From assembly GCF_029854195.1 (NCBI RefSeq), contig NZ_CP122960.1, positions 1,804,001 to 1,868,000 of the forward strand: a stretch of 64,000 nucleotides of DNA. Direction: 5' to 3'. The stretch's first letter is position 1. Each line of letters begins with the position of its first letter. The position numbers and the translations under genes are program-made. Below are positions 25,426 to 34,010 of the stretch, in pieces. The notes beneath the pieces are model-generated. The model was not told the origin of the DNA, made no database searches, and saw nothing but the letters and a program-made list of their open reading frames with translations. Source of the stretch: Amylibacter sp. IMCC11727. GTDB taxonomy: Bacteria; Pseudomonadota; Alphaproteobacteria; Rhodobacterales; Rhodobacteraceae.

Positions 25426-27030
25426 ATGGATTACTGGAAAACACTCGCTGCGCAGCAGGAAACCCACAAGGACCGCGCTATCTTGGATTTGTTTGATGAG
25501 CCGACACGGTTCGATCAGTTTTCCGCCCGCTGCGGTGATTTCCTGATGGATTTCTCCAAAACCAATATCGACGCAGACACCAAAGAAACCCTATTGGATT
25601 TGGCCCGTTCCCGCGGAGTGGAACATCAGCGCGATGCGATGTTTGCAGGACAAAAGATCAACAAAACCGAAGACCGTGCAGTACTGCACACCGCCCTGCG
25701 CAACTTATCTGGTCGCAAAGCCGAAGTTGACGGCAAAGACGTTATGCCCGATGTTTTGGCCACCTTGGATAAAATGGCCAGTTTTGCAAACGGCCTGCGT
25801 TCGGGCGCAATTCAAACCGCTTCGGGCGCGGTATTCACCGATGTAGTGAACATCGGCATCGGGGGATCTGATTTGGGGCCAGTGATGGCAAATGCCGCGC
25901 TAACGCCGTACGCCGATGGCCCTGCGGTGCATTTCGTGTCCAACATTGATGGCGCAGACATTGCCGATACGCTCATGGGATTGAACCCTGCCACGACCCT
26001 TGTAATCGTTGCGTCCAAGACTTTTACCACCATTGAAACCATGACCAACGCGCAAACGGCCAAAGACTGGTTGTTGGGCGCGGTTTCTGAAAATGACATC
26101 GGCAAACATCTGGCGGCCTTGTCCACGGCTGAGGACAAAACAGCAGACTTTGGCATCCCAGCGGATAGCGTTTTCGGTTTCGAAGATTGGGTAGGCGGGC
26201 GCTATTCCGTTTGGGGACCCATTGGCTTGTCGCTCATGATTGCAATCGGTCCAGACGCGTTTACTGATTTCTTACGAGGGGCCGAAGAAATGGACACCCA
26301 TTTCCTGAAAACCCCGCTGGACCAAAACCTGCCGGTTTTACTGGCTTTGGTCGGCATTTGGCATGCCAATATCTGCGGCTATAATACCCGCGCTGTGCTG
26401 CCCTATGATCAGCGTTTATCGCGCTTGCCCGCCTATCTTCAGCAGCTGGACATGGAAAGCAACGGCAAGGGCGTTGCAATGAACGGCGCAACCCTGTCGC
26501 GCCATTCAGGCCCGATTGTTTGGGGCGAGCCTGGCACCAACGGCCAACATGCGTTTTATCAACTGATCCACCAAGGTACGCGCGTAATTCCTTGCGAATT
26601 TTTGGTGGCGCGGCGCAGCCATGAAACCCATCTGGCGCATCAACACCGCTTGTTGTTGGCAAATTGTCTGGCCCAATCCGAAGCGTTGATGATTGGCCGT
26701 GACATGGACACGGCCCGCCAATTGATGGCCGACAAAGGCTTTACAGGCGACGAGTTAGAACGCCAAGCCGCCCATCGTGTGTTCACGGGCAATCGGCCAA
26801 GTGTTACGATGATGTATGATGTAATGGACCCAAGAAGCCTGGGCAAAATTATCGCGCTTTACGAACACCGTGTGTTTGTCGAAGGGGTGATTTGGGGCAT
26901 CAACAGCTTTGATCAATGGGGGGTCGAACTGGGTAAAATCCTCGCAACCCAAATGCTACCCCTGATCGAAGGCAGCGAGGTTTCCGAAGGCAAAGACGGA
27001 TCGACACGGGGGTTGTTGGCGTCTTTGTAG
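25426..27030 (+). CDS. pgi: Glucose-6-phosphate isomerase
   Basis: Interconverts glucose 6-phosphate and fructose 6-phosphate in the cytoplasm. The 534-residue protein has NIGIGGSDLGP, VASKTFTTIETMTNA, GGRYSVWGPIGL (PGI signature 1-type), ESNGKG, GEPGTNGQHAFYQLIHQGT and the C-terminal GINSFDQWGVELGK. AGAGGA lies just before the ATG. It is the last gene of the zwf-pgl-pgi operon. No edd or eda is in the window. Confidence 0.98.
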   Translation: MDYWKTLAAQQETHKDRAILDLFDEPTRFDQFSARCGDFLMDFSKTNIDADTKETLLDLARSRGVEHQRDAMFAGQKINKTEDRAVLHTALRNLSGRKAEVDGKDVMPDVLATLDKMASFANGLRSGAIQTASGAVFTDVVNIGIGGSDLGPVMANAALTPYADGPAVHFVSNIDGADIADTLMGLNPATTLVIVASKTFTTIETMTNAQTAKDWLLGAVSENDIGKHLAALSTAEDKTADFGIPADSVFGFEDWVGGRYSVWGPIGLSLMIAIGPDAFTDFLRGAEEMDTHFLKTPLDQNLPVLLALVGIWHANICGYNTRAVLPYDQRLSRLPAYLQQLDMESNGKGVAMNGATLSRHSGPIVWGEPGTNGQHAFYQLIHQGTRVIPCEFLVARRSHETHLAHQHRLLLANCLAQSEALMIGRDMDTARQLMADKGFTGDELERQAAHRVFTGNRPSVTMMYDVMDPRSLGKIIALYEHRVFVEGVIWGINSFDQWGVELGKILATQMLPLIEGSEVSEGKDGSTRGLLASL

Positions 27031-27179
27031 CATCGCAAATCGAGCGTAATCCTCTAAAACCGTTATATATTTAGGGCTGAATTTTTCGGTTGCTTGCGTG
27101 TGACTTTTAAACGTTAAGGGTTTCTTCAACCCAATCGCGTACTTCTTTTCCAAACTAGCGTTGGATTAGGAGGTGCCTC

Positions 27180-27269
27180 ATGCCTGTGGGTCTTCATCAT
27201 CATAGGGGGTATCGCCATTTAACTGTCACGCTTTGTGGCTTTGCGTTCTTTTGCGGGTTTGTCCTCTAA
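27180..27269 (+). CDS. 29-residue ORF directly upstream of the hybrid kinase gene
   Basis: A short frame starting at ATG 27180 with a near-perfect ribosome binding site (AGGAGGTG, 4 nt spacing), stopping at TAA 27267-27269, 2 nt before the kinase ATG. The peptide begins MPVGLHHHRGYRHLTV and ends in a hydrophobic stretch (LCGFAFFCGFVL). Three consecutive His codons stand near the start. The strong ribosome site contrasts with the absence of one for the kinase, so translation of this ORF probably drives kinase translation. It may be a leader or a small membrane peptide. Confidence 0.55.
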   Translation: MPVGLHHHRGYRHLTVTLCGFAFFCGFVL

Positions 27270-27271
27270 CC

Positions 27272-29218
27272 ATGCGCAAACTCCGCCTCAAATCACAGTT
27301 TATGATTGCGATGGGTCTGGGCGGCCTCTGTATCGCACTCCTGATAGGTTCCGTTGCGTTAAACTTTGGCATCGGGGTGACAGGCGCTTTGATCCTTTTT
27401 GCGGCGCTTTGGTTCGTGGTTGCGGTTATTCTCTTTCAATTTCTATTCGCGGCTCTGTTGAACAAGGTACAAACCCAACTTGATCAAATATCGTCCCAAA
27501 ATCCGCCTTCGAACCCGCCTAATCTCCAGTTTTCAGGCTTAGAATTTCAACACCTACAGGCGACCCTATCTAAAATTACAGATCAACAAAAAAAGATTGA
27601 GCAAGACTGCGCTGACCATGAGCGCGCCGCCCGTCAAGCCGAACAGGCGAATAAAATGAAATCAGATTTCCTCGCCAATATGAGCCATGAAATCCGAACG
27701 CCTATGAATGGTGTTATCGGAATGAGCGAACTGTTGATGGAAACCAAACTCGATGCAGATCAGCAGCTGTTTGCAACCACGATTGCCAAATCAGGCACGG
27801 CGCTTTTGACGATCATTAATGATATCTTGGATTTCTCGAAAATCGCCGCTGGAAAAATGACACTCGAACCTACGGATTTCAACCTTGAAGCCGCACTCGA
27901 AGACGTTGTCACATTGCTGTCCGTAAAAGGCGCCGAAAAAAACGTGGAACTCGCACTGCGCTATGATCCTACATTGCCCCAGATGGTCAAAGGGGATGTT
28001 GGCCGTATTCGTCAAATCATCACCAATATTGCCGGTAATGCAGTGAAATTTACTCAACAAGGCCATGTCAGCCTAGACGTGTCAGGTGCAAAAACAGACG
28101 AAGGGTGCGCCATCACCTTTAAGATTACGGATACAGGAATTGGTATTCCCGATCACATGATGGGCCGCATATTCCAAGACTTCGAACAGGTTGACGGCAT
28201 CGAACACCGCAAATTCGAAGGGACGGGCCTTGGGTTGGCTATTTCTACACAACTTGTTCATCTGATGGGCGGGGATATTTCCGTCACCTCATCACTCGGG
28301 CAAGGGTCTGTTTTTACAGTAAATCTCCTATTGGCCGCCGCCGATGTAGGGCAAAAAAAATGCACGGATCCCTTTTTGAAAACCCATGCGACCGTGTTGG
28401 TCGTTGACGATCTGCCGATCAATCGCACCGTTCTGTCTGAAAGGCTGGCTTGCTGGGGGATTAAATCCCTTGTGTTCGGCTCCCAAAAAGAAGCGTTGGA
28501 GGCTGCGCGCAACGCGATCAACGGCATTGATCTGTTCATTGTTGATGCGCAAATGCCGAATGCGGATGGTGTAAAATTTTGCCAATCCATACGTCAAATT
28601 CCGCAACGCGCCACAACACCCATTCTGCTTATGTCCGCGGTAAACCATCCGATTCCAAAGGAAGACTTGAACGCAATCGGCCAGTGTGACGTCATGTTAA
28701 AACCCTTGCGATCTTCACTTTTGCACCAGACTATTGGCAACCTTCTTGACGTTGATCCAATTCAGGACGCTCCGAAACTCCTGGAGCAAACCATCATGGC
28801 GGCCCCAGCTAATCTGTCGCTCAACGGCCATCGGTTGAAACTGTTGGTGGCAGAAGACAATCGCACCAATCAACTGGTCGTTAAAGCCATGTTAAAAGGG
28901 GCAGGTATTGACTTAATCTTCGCCAATACCGGTGCAGAGGCAGTGAATTTGTTCCAAGAATGTCAGCCAGATATGATCTTTATGGACATGTCGATGCCCG
29001 AAATGGACGGTATCGAAGCGGCAAAATGGATACGCGATCTTGAACAAGAACAGGGCAAAAAGCCATGTCCCATCGTCGCACTTACGGCCAATGCCATGGC
29101 TCAAGATCGTGAGAAATGCGAACAGGCTGGCATGGATGACTTTTTGGCCAAACCCATCAAAAAATCCCAACTGTTGGGCGCTTTGCACAAATGGACCGCC
29201 CTGTTACAGGCCGCGTAG
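27272..29218 (+). CDS. Hybrid sensor histidine kinase with two receiver domains
   Basis: A 648-residue membrane histidine kinase. Two hydrophobic segments lie within residues about 8-62 with almost no periplasmic loop; a short coiled coil follows. HisKA: NMSHEIRTPMNGVIG, phosphoacceptor His near 138. HATPase: NAVKFT, DTGIGIP, GTGLGLAIS (about 240-350). Receiver 1 starts near 374 (VLVVDDLPIN, Asp in FIVDAQMP) and receiver 2 near 523 (LLVAEDNRTNQ, Asp in FMDMSMPEMDG, then LTANAM and KP). No separate sensor or HPt domain is present, so a phosphotransferase partner elsewhere is expected. ATG 27272 lacks its own strong ribosome site. Confidence 0.92.
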   Translation: MRKLRLKSQFMIAMGLGGLCIALLIGSVALNFGIGVTGALILFAALWFVVAVILFQFLFAALLNKVQTQLDQISSQNPPSNPPNLQFSGLEFQHLQATLSKITDQQKKIEQDCADHERAARQAEQANKMKSDFLANMSHEIRTPMNGVIGMSELLMETKLDADQQLFATTIAKSGTALLTIINDILDFSKIAAGKMTLEPTDFNLEAALEDVVTLLSVKGAEKNVELALRYDPTLPQMVKGDVGRIRQIITNIAGNAVKFTQQGHVSLDVSGAKTDEGCAITFKITDTGIGIPDHMMGRIFQDFEQVDGIEHRKFEGTGLGLAISTQLVHLMGGDISVTSSLGQGSVFTVNLLLAAADVGQKKCTDPFLKTHATVLVVDDLPINRTVLSERLACWGIKSLVFGSQKEALEAARNAINGIDLFIVDAQMPNADGVKFCQSIRQIPQRATTPILLMSAVNHPIPKEDLNAIGQCDVMLKPLRSSLLHQTIGNLLDVDPIQDAPKLLEQTIMAAPANLSLNGHRLKLLVAEDNRTNQLVVKAMLKGAGIDLIFANTGAEAVNLFQECQPDMIFMDMSMPEMDGIEAAKWIRDLEQEQGKKPCPIVALTANAMAQDREKCEQAGMDDFLAKPIKKSQLLGALHKWTALLQAA

Positions 29219-29240
29219 TCATTCAGGACGCTAAAGATTT

Positions 29241-29314
29241 TGGAGCGGGTAACGAGAATCGAACTCGTAACTAAAGCTTGGGAAGCTGCCGTGATACCTT
29301 TTCACCATACCCGC
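29241..29314 (-). tRNA. tRNA-Gly (anticodon CCC)
   Basis: Read on the minus strand the acceptor arms GCGGGTA and TACCCGC pair; the anticodon loop TTCCCAA carries CCC; the T arm contains GTTCGATTC. The 3' end TCCA shows that the terminal CCA is encoded. It decodes GGG. It lies between the convergent hybrid kinase and RACo-like genes. Confidence 0.93.
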
Positions 29315-29387
29315 CTTGCACTGTGAGCTATGCAAAATCATCCATCGGGTCAAGCGCCAACAGAACGGTCGGCGCAAAACCCGTGAT

Positions 29388-31442
29388 TTAACCGCGCCGT
29401 CTGCGGCGGCGGCCTGTTGATCCTTCGCCTGTCTCCGCCGTGCCTGTATTGAAATTCACCGGTGGCAACGTCACAGTAGATTCCAAAATCGGGAAGGTTT
29501 CCACACTGTTCGGGATCGCGCTCGCATTCACAAAATGCTCTTGGAAGCGGGGCTCAATGGCGGTTTCAATTTTGTGAATATCGCGCACCACTTTTTCAAT
29601 TTCGGTGCGGGCATCTTTGTTCAACAATGCGATGCGCGCCCCTGTGCCCGCAGCATTCCCGGCGCTTGTTACCTTATCGAGCGGGCAATCAGGAATCATG
29701 CCCAATACCATCGCGTGTTTGGGGGAAATATGGGCCCCAAAAGCCCCCGCCAAAACAATGCGATCCACTGAATCGACGTCAAACTTGTCCATCAACAGTC
29801 GCGCCCCAGAATAAAGCGCCGCTTTGGCCATTTGAATTTCGCGAATGTCACGGTTGGTTACCGTAATTTTTGGGCCACCGTCTGCGGAACCATCCCACAC
29901 CAGATACGAATGTGTACGCCCATCCAAGAAACACCGCTCTGTTCCCGTTTGTTCTGGGGACCCGATCAATCCTGGCCCATCAACAATTCCGGCTAGGCGC
30001 ATTTCAGCGACCAATTCAATGATCCCAGACCCGCAAATTCCCGTAATGCCTGATGACAAAATGCTCTGCTCAAACCCGTCTTCATCGGACCAAATATCTG
30101 AACCAATCACACGAAAACGCGGTTCCTTGGTCACAGGATCAATCTCAACCCGTTCGATGGCCCCAGGGGCTGCCCGTTGCCCACTGGAAATCTGTGCTCC
30201 TTCAAAGGCAGGGCCAGTGGGGGATGAGCAGGCCAAAACTTTGTCTTTGTTGCCCAGCAGGATTTCCGCATTGGTGCCAACATCCACAACCAAAACCAAA
30301 TCGTCAGATTTATCAGGAGCTTCGGACAATGCCACAGCCGCCGCATCCGCCCCAACATGACCCGCGATACAGGGCAAAAGGTATACGCGCGCCGCTGGAT
30401 GCAGGTTCAAATCCAGCTCAATCGCACGCATTGAAATTGCATCTGATGTGGCAAGAGCAAAGGGCGCTTGGCCCAATTCAAACGGATCAACACCCAAGAA
30501 AAGATGGTGCATCACTGGGTTACATACAAACACCGCATCTACGATCAAATCTCGGTCAATTTCGGCCTCTGACGCGATGTTGACAAACAGCGCATTCATG
30601 CCTTCACGCACGGCGCGGGTCATTTCCTCGGCCCCATTTGCGTTCATCATTGAATAGCTGACTCGGCTCATCAGGTCTTCGCCAAACCGAATTTGTGGAT
30701 TCATGATACCAGAAGAGGCGACAACTTCGCCCGTTTGCAGATCACACAAATGCCCAGCAATCGTGGTAGAGCCCAGATCAACGGCCAACCCATAGATCGA
30801 ACCGTCGTAAAATCCTGGCCAGATGTGCATGATGCGCGGTGAAAACATATCATCGCCCAGATGCACGGCGCATGTAACCTTCCATTCGCCTTTGCGCAAA
30901 ATGGGTTGCATGGTCTGCAAAATACGCAGATCGGCCTCCAAATGGGGCAAATCCCACTGAGCGCGCAATGCCATCACCAAGCGTTCCAAATCGCCTGACG
31001 GATCGTGCATGTCAGGCTCTTGAACCTCAACATAATAGAGCTTGGTAGACGGGTTCATCACGATATCACGCGCCTCAACCCGCTTGCGCACCACTTGTTT
31101 ATGCACTTGGCTTTCTGGCGGGACATCGATCACAACATCGCCATTTACCTGCGCCTGACAGCCCAATCGCCGTCCGTCAATCATGCCGCGTTTGGATTTA
31201 TACCGCTCTTCGACACTGTTCCACTCGCTCAGCGCATCATCCGCAACGGTCACACCGTGCTTGGAAAACTCGCCGTAAGAGGGCTGAATTTGACATTTTG
31301 AACAAATCCCGCGCCCACCACAGACACTGTCCAAATCGACCCCCAACTGACGTGCCGCAGTCAGAATGGGCGTTCCAACGGGAAAATTCCCGCGTTTACC
31401 TGACGGAGTGAAAATCACCAAAGGATCGTTTGAATCGGTCAT
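29388..31442 (-). CDS. Corrinoid activation protein (RACo-like, ASKHA domain with [2Fe-2S] ferredoxin)
   Basis: ATP-dependent reductive activator that restores Co(II) corrinoid proteins to the active Co(I) state. The start at 31442 gives 684 residues; the frame continues to 31511 without a ribosome site. An N-terminal ferredoxin-type domain has Cys41, Cys47, Cys50 (CGGRGICSKC) and Cys95. A middle and C-terminal ASKHA domain (DUF4445) carries GLAVDLGSTTIAGHL and VVDVGTNAEILLGN. The protein ends in six consecutive arginines (STGRRRRRRG). It is the last gene of the minus-strand C1 cluster, separated by 121 nt from ectC. Confidence 0.92.
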   Translation of the reverse strand: MTDSNDPLVIFTPSGKRGNFPVGTPILTAARQLGVDLDSVCGGRGICSKCQIQPSYGEFSKHGVTVADDALSEWNSVEERYKSKRGMIDGRRLGCQAQVNGDVVIDVPPESQVHKQVVRKRVEARDIVMNPSTKLYYVEVQEPDMHDPSGDLERLVMALRAQWDLPHLEADLRILQTMQPILRKGEWKVTCAVHLGDDMFSPRIMHIWPGFYDGSIYGLAVDLGSTTIAGHLCDLQTGEVVASSGIMNPQIRFGEDLMSRVSYSMMNANGAEEMTRAVREGMNALFVNIASEAEIDRDLIVDAVFVCNPVMHHLFLGVDPFELGQAPFALATSDAISMRAIELDLNLHPAARVYLLPCIAGHVGADAAAVALSEAPDKSDDLVLVVDVGTNAEILLGNKDKVLACSSPTGPAFEGAQISSGQRAAPGAIERVEIDPVTKEPRFRVIGSDIWSDEDGFEQSILSSGITGICGSGIIELVAEMRLAGIVDGPGLIGSPEQTGTERCFLDGRTHSYLVWDGSADGGPKITVTNRDIREIQMAKAALYSGARLLMDKFDVDSVDRIVLAGAFGAHISPKHAMVLGMIPDCPLDKVTSAGNAAGTGARIALLNKDARTEIEKVVRDIHKIETAIEPRFQEHFVNASAIPNSVETFPILESTVTLPPVNFNTGTAETGEGSTGRRRRRRG

Positions 31443-31458
31443 GGGTTTTGCCTTGTGA

Positions 31459-31474
31459 CATGTCTTTTGTTCAA
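31459..31474 (-). promoter_or_regulatory. Shared 16-nt upstream element, copy 1 (before the RACo-like gene)
   Basis: TTGAACAAAAGACATG on the minus strand, 17 nt before the corrinoid activator start. It differs in one base from a copy upstream of the first gene of the cluster. It overlaps the inverted repeat TTTTGTT-C-AACAAAA (31465-31479). Operator or promoter function is inferred. Confidence 0.5.
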
Positions 31475-31479
31475 CAAAA
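31465..31479. repeat. Inverted repeat before the RACo-like gene
   Basis: TTTTGTT-C-AACAAAA, perfect 7-bp arms with a single central base, about 23 nt upstream of the start codon. It is placed as a candidate operator within the 121-nt gap between ectC and the activator gene. Confidence 0.5.
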
Positions 31480-31563
31480 CAATAGGCATAGCGGCCCGAA
31501 TGGAAAGCCAAACCGCGTCACTTTTGGGCGATTTGCGCCACTTTCTTAACTTTTTGAGAAAAC

Positions 31564-31950
31564 CTACTCGGATGCGGCGTAACTGCCGCTTGCGTCATGG
31601 GTTTCAGTGCCAGACAGGGCAGGGGTGAACACACAGACCAAGCGCAAATCGCCTTTCGTGGCGGTCAGAATATGGGGTTCATGATTGTCGAGCACATAGA
31701 CCGTCCCCGCGCTCAGTGGAAACACCTCACCCGTCAGCACATTTGTAACCGTGCCTTCGCCCGCGATGCAGTAATTGGTTTCAACGTGGTTTTTGTATTC
31801 CAGCTCAAGAGTTTGACCTTCACTCACCACAGTGTCGTGCAGCGAATATCCCAATCCTTCCCGTGCAAGCAAAAGGCGACGGCTTTGCCAACCATCGCCC
31901 GAGGCGTGATCGGCCGTACCGATCACATCCGTAAGTGATTTGACAATCAC
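31564..31950 (-). CDS. ectC: Solitary L-ectoine synthase (EctC)
   Basis: EctC cyclises N-gamma-acetyl-diaminobutyrate to ectoine and is an iron-dependent cupin. The 128-residue protein has the family length and all residues I recall as important, at the family numbering: Trp21, Arg25, Thr40, Tyr52, iron ligands Glu57, Tyr85 and His93 (GWQSRRLLL, NHVETNYCI, GTVYVLDNHEPH). The start is a GTG at 31950. No ectA, ectB or ectD is near; it sits 6 nt after a corrinoid methyltransferase gene on the same strand. Solitary EctC proteins are known and may act on other substrates; the role here is open. Confidence 0.88.
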   Translation of the reverse strand: MIVKSLTDVIGTADHASGDGWQSRRLLLAREGLGYSLHDTVVSEGQTLELEYKNHVETNYCIAGEGTVTNVLTGEVFPLSAGTVYVLDNHEPHILTATKGDLRLVCVFTPALSGTETHDASGSYAASE

Positions 31951-31956
31951 AGCGTT

Positions 31957-33045
31957 TTACCCGCGACGCCGACGACCACCACCCGCACGACGGCCACGCG
32001 CCCCTGCTTCGGCTTCGCCTGCTTTTGGTGCAACTTTGTTAAAGTTGATCCAAGTAGAGCCGTTCGGATCGTTATCTGTCAGGAAGTTGGCCGCATGGAT
32101 GGCTTCCATCTCCTTGCCAGCCTTTGGTTTGGTCGATCCCAAGCCAACAAGGTTGGCGAATACTTCCAAATCAATTCCATCAGGAACAATGATGCCTGCT
32201 TCGGCCAATTCCGCCATTTTCGCATCAATCTTCTTTTGGTTCACAGGCAGGGCTACAGGGTTCATGATTGCTGATGTCATCCCTGCCGCCATGGCCATAG
32301 GCAAGAACGCGTTGTTGATGCCGTGGCGGTTTGGCAAGCCGAACGAAATATTGGACGCGCCACATGTGGTGTTCACACCCAATTCTTCACGCAAACGGCG
32401 CACCAGTGTGAACACCTGCAAACCAGCGGTGGACATGGCGCCGATTGGCATCACCAGCGGGTCAACCACGATATCATGGGCAGGGATGCCAAAATCAGCG
32501 GCCCGTTCCACGATCTTTTTCGCAACGGCAAAGCGCACATCTGGGTCTTCTGAAATACCAGTGTCGTCGTTAGAAATTGCCACAACTGGAACATTGTATT
32601 TCTTCACCAGTGGCAGAACCATTTCCAAACGCTCTTCTTCACCAGTGACGGAATTCAACAGCGGGCGGCCTTCGGCTGCGGCCAAACCGTTTTCCAGCGC
32701 ACCTGGAACAGAGGAGTCGATACACAATGGCACATCCACAACGGCCTGCACCTTTTCCACCAACTCTTTCATCAGGGTTGGTTCAACAAAGTTGTTGTCG
32801 GCATAACGGGGGTCTTCGGCCATTTTGTTGGAAAACACCGCGCCAGAGTTCACGTCGAGCACATTTGCCCCAGCCATAACCTGTGCAATCGCATCGGCTT
32901 CAACGCGGGAAAAATCCCCTTTTTCCAGCTCTTCGGACAGAATTTTACGGCCCGTTGGGTTAATCCGCTCCCCGATAACGCAGAATGGCTGATCAAAGCC
33001 GATGATCGCGGTTTTTGTTTTAGATTCGACGACTGTGCGTGTCAT
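31957..33045 (-). CDS. Methyltetrahydrofolate cobalamin methyltransferase (pterin-binding domain)
   Basis: A 362-residue dihydropteroate synthase-type (pterin-binding) methyltransferase that moves methyl groups between a corrinoid protein and tetrahydrofolate. Visible motifs are VIGERINPTGRK, GANVLDVNSG, PLCIDSS, LNSVTGEEERL, SNDDTGI, VVDPLVMPIG and TTCGASNISFGLPNR. The start at 33045 is 11 nt after the MetF-like stop; a longer frame to 33108 overlaps that gene. The C-terminus is Gly/Arg-rich and ends RRRRG, like the activator protein in the same cluster. The cognate corrinoid protein is not in this window. Confidence 0.93.
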   Translation of the reverse strand: MTRTVVESKTKTAIIGFDQPFCVIGERINPTGRKILSEELEKGDFSRVEADAIAQVMAGANVLDVNSGAVFSNKMAEDPRYADNNFVEPTLMKELVEKVQAVVDVPLCIDSSVPGALENGLAAAEGRPLLNSVTGEEERLEMVLPLVKKYNVPVVAISNDDTGISEDPDVRFAVAKKIVERAADFGIPAHDIVVDPLVMPIGAMSTAGLQVFTLVRRLREELGVNTTCGASNISFGLPNRHGINNAFLPMAMAAGMTSAIMNPVALPVNQKKIDAKMAELAEAGIIVPDGIDLEVFANLVGLGSTKPKAGKEMEAIHAANFLTDNDPNGSTWINFNKVAPKAGEAEAGARGRRAGGGRRRRG

Positions 33046-33056
33046 GGTTAAGCGCC

Positions 33057-33983
33057 TTATGCTTGTGCTGCTGGGATGGCAGAGCTGCCACCGTTGTTGA
33101 TCGCCCATGTGGCGTTGGTTTTGATGCCACCAAGCGGGAAGAAATGCACCTGCTCGATGTTGAAATTCGGATTGGCTGCCTTGTGATCGGCCAATTCAGT
33201 GATGATCTGTGTTGGCTCAAACGGTAGCAACAGCTTTGTCACGTCTTTGGCACGTTTTTGCAGCACTTTCAGAGAAGGACCAACGCCACAAGCGATGGCA
33301 AATTTGATCATTGTCTGCAATTTGGCAGGGCCTGCAATGCCGATGTGAACAGGGATATCAATACCCATTTCAACAAGGCTATCGGCCCACTCAATCACGG
33401 GAACACTGTCAAAACAGAACTGTGTGGCCAGCGCCATTTGCGCGTCTGTGCGTTTGGAAAACTCTTGTTTCCAAGACAGCGCATCATTCACGTTCTTGCG
33501 CCCGCCATCTGGGTCAATGTCTGTATTTGGCTCTGGGTGGCCAGCGGTGTGCAGCCGCTTGAAACCCGCTTTGTCAAACAGACCTGTTTCCAACAACTGC
33601 ATGGAAGAATGGTAATCCCCATGCGGTTTGGCCACACCACCGGCCAACAACAGTGCTTGATCCACACCAGCTTCGCCTTGGTAACGGGCGATCCAATCTC
33701 CAAGTGTGGCCTCATCTTTGATGATCCGCGCAGGGAAATGCGGCATCACATCAAACCCTTCGCCACTGATCCGCTTAGCGGTGGCGACCATGTCTTCGAT
33801 GGGTGTGCCTTCGATATGGGCGATATAAACACGCGTGCCTTTGGGCAACAGCGCGGTAAAGTCTTCTACCTTTTCTGCGGTGCGCGGCATCACCTCAATG
33901 GAATAGCCTTGCAAGAAGGCTTCTACATTGGGGTTCACCTCTGTCGGTGTGTCGTTTTTGGAACCAAATTTCAAAAGAGCCAT
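33057..33983 (-). CDS. metF: Methylenetetrahydrofolate reductase family protein
   Basis: A 308-residue MetF-family flavoprotein that reduces methylene-tetrahydrofolate to methyl-tetrahydrofolate, or runs in the oxidative direction in demethylation. EVMPRT near the N-terminus corresponds to the family's catalytic Glu region; HIEGTPIEDM, MPHFPARII, LLLAGG, HTAGHPE and FCFDSVPVIEW follow the fold. In this cluster with a corrinoid methyltransferase it likely works on methyl groups released from methylated compounds (inference). It lies between the small virulence-factor-family gene and the methyltransferase. Confidence 0.87.
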   Translation of the reverse strand: MALLKFGSKNDTPTEVNPNVEAFLQGYSIEVMPRTAEKVEDFTALLPKGTRVYIAHIEGTPIEDMVATAKRISGEGFDVMPHFPARIIKDEATLGDWIARYQGEAGVDQALLLAGGVAKPHGDYHSSMQLLETGLFDKAGFKRLHTAGHPEPNTDIDPDGGRKNVNDALSWKQEFSKRTDAQMALATQFCFDSVPVIEWADSLVEMGIDIPVHIGIAGPAKLQTMIKFAIACGVGPSLKVLQKRAKDVTKLLLPFEPTQIITELADHKAANPNFNIEQVHFFPLGGIKTNATWAINNGGSSAIPAAQA

Positions 33984-34010
33984 GGGCTTACACTTTCAAA
34001 AGGGCAGGGG

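Noticed and set aside
27031..27179. Terminator for pgi in the gap before the small ORF (GGGTT-TCTTC-AACCC at 27118-27132)
   Set aside because: The stem is only 5 bp and has no T run, so it was not called.
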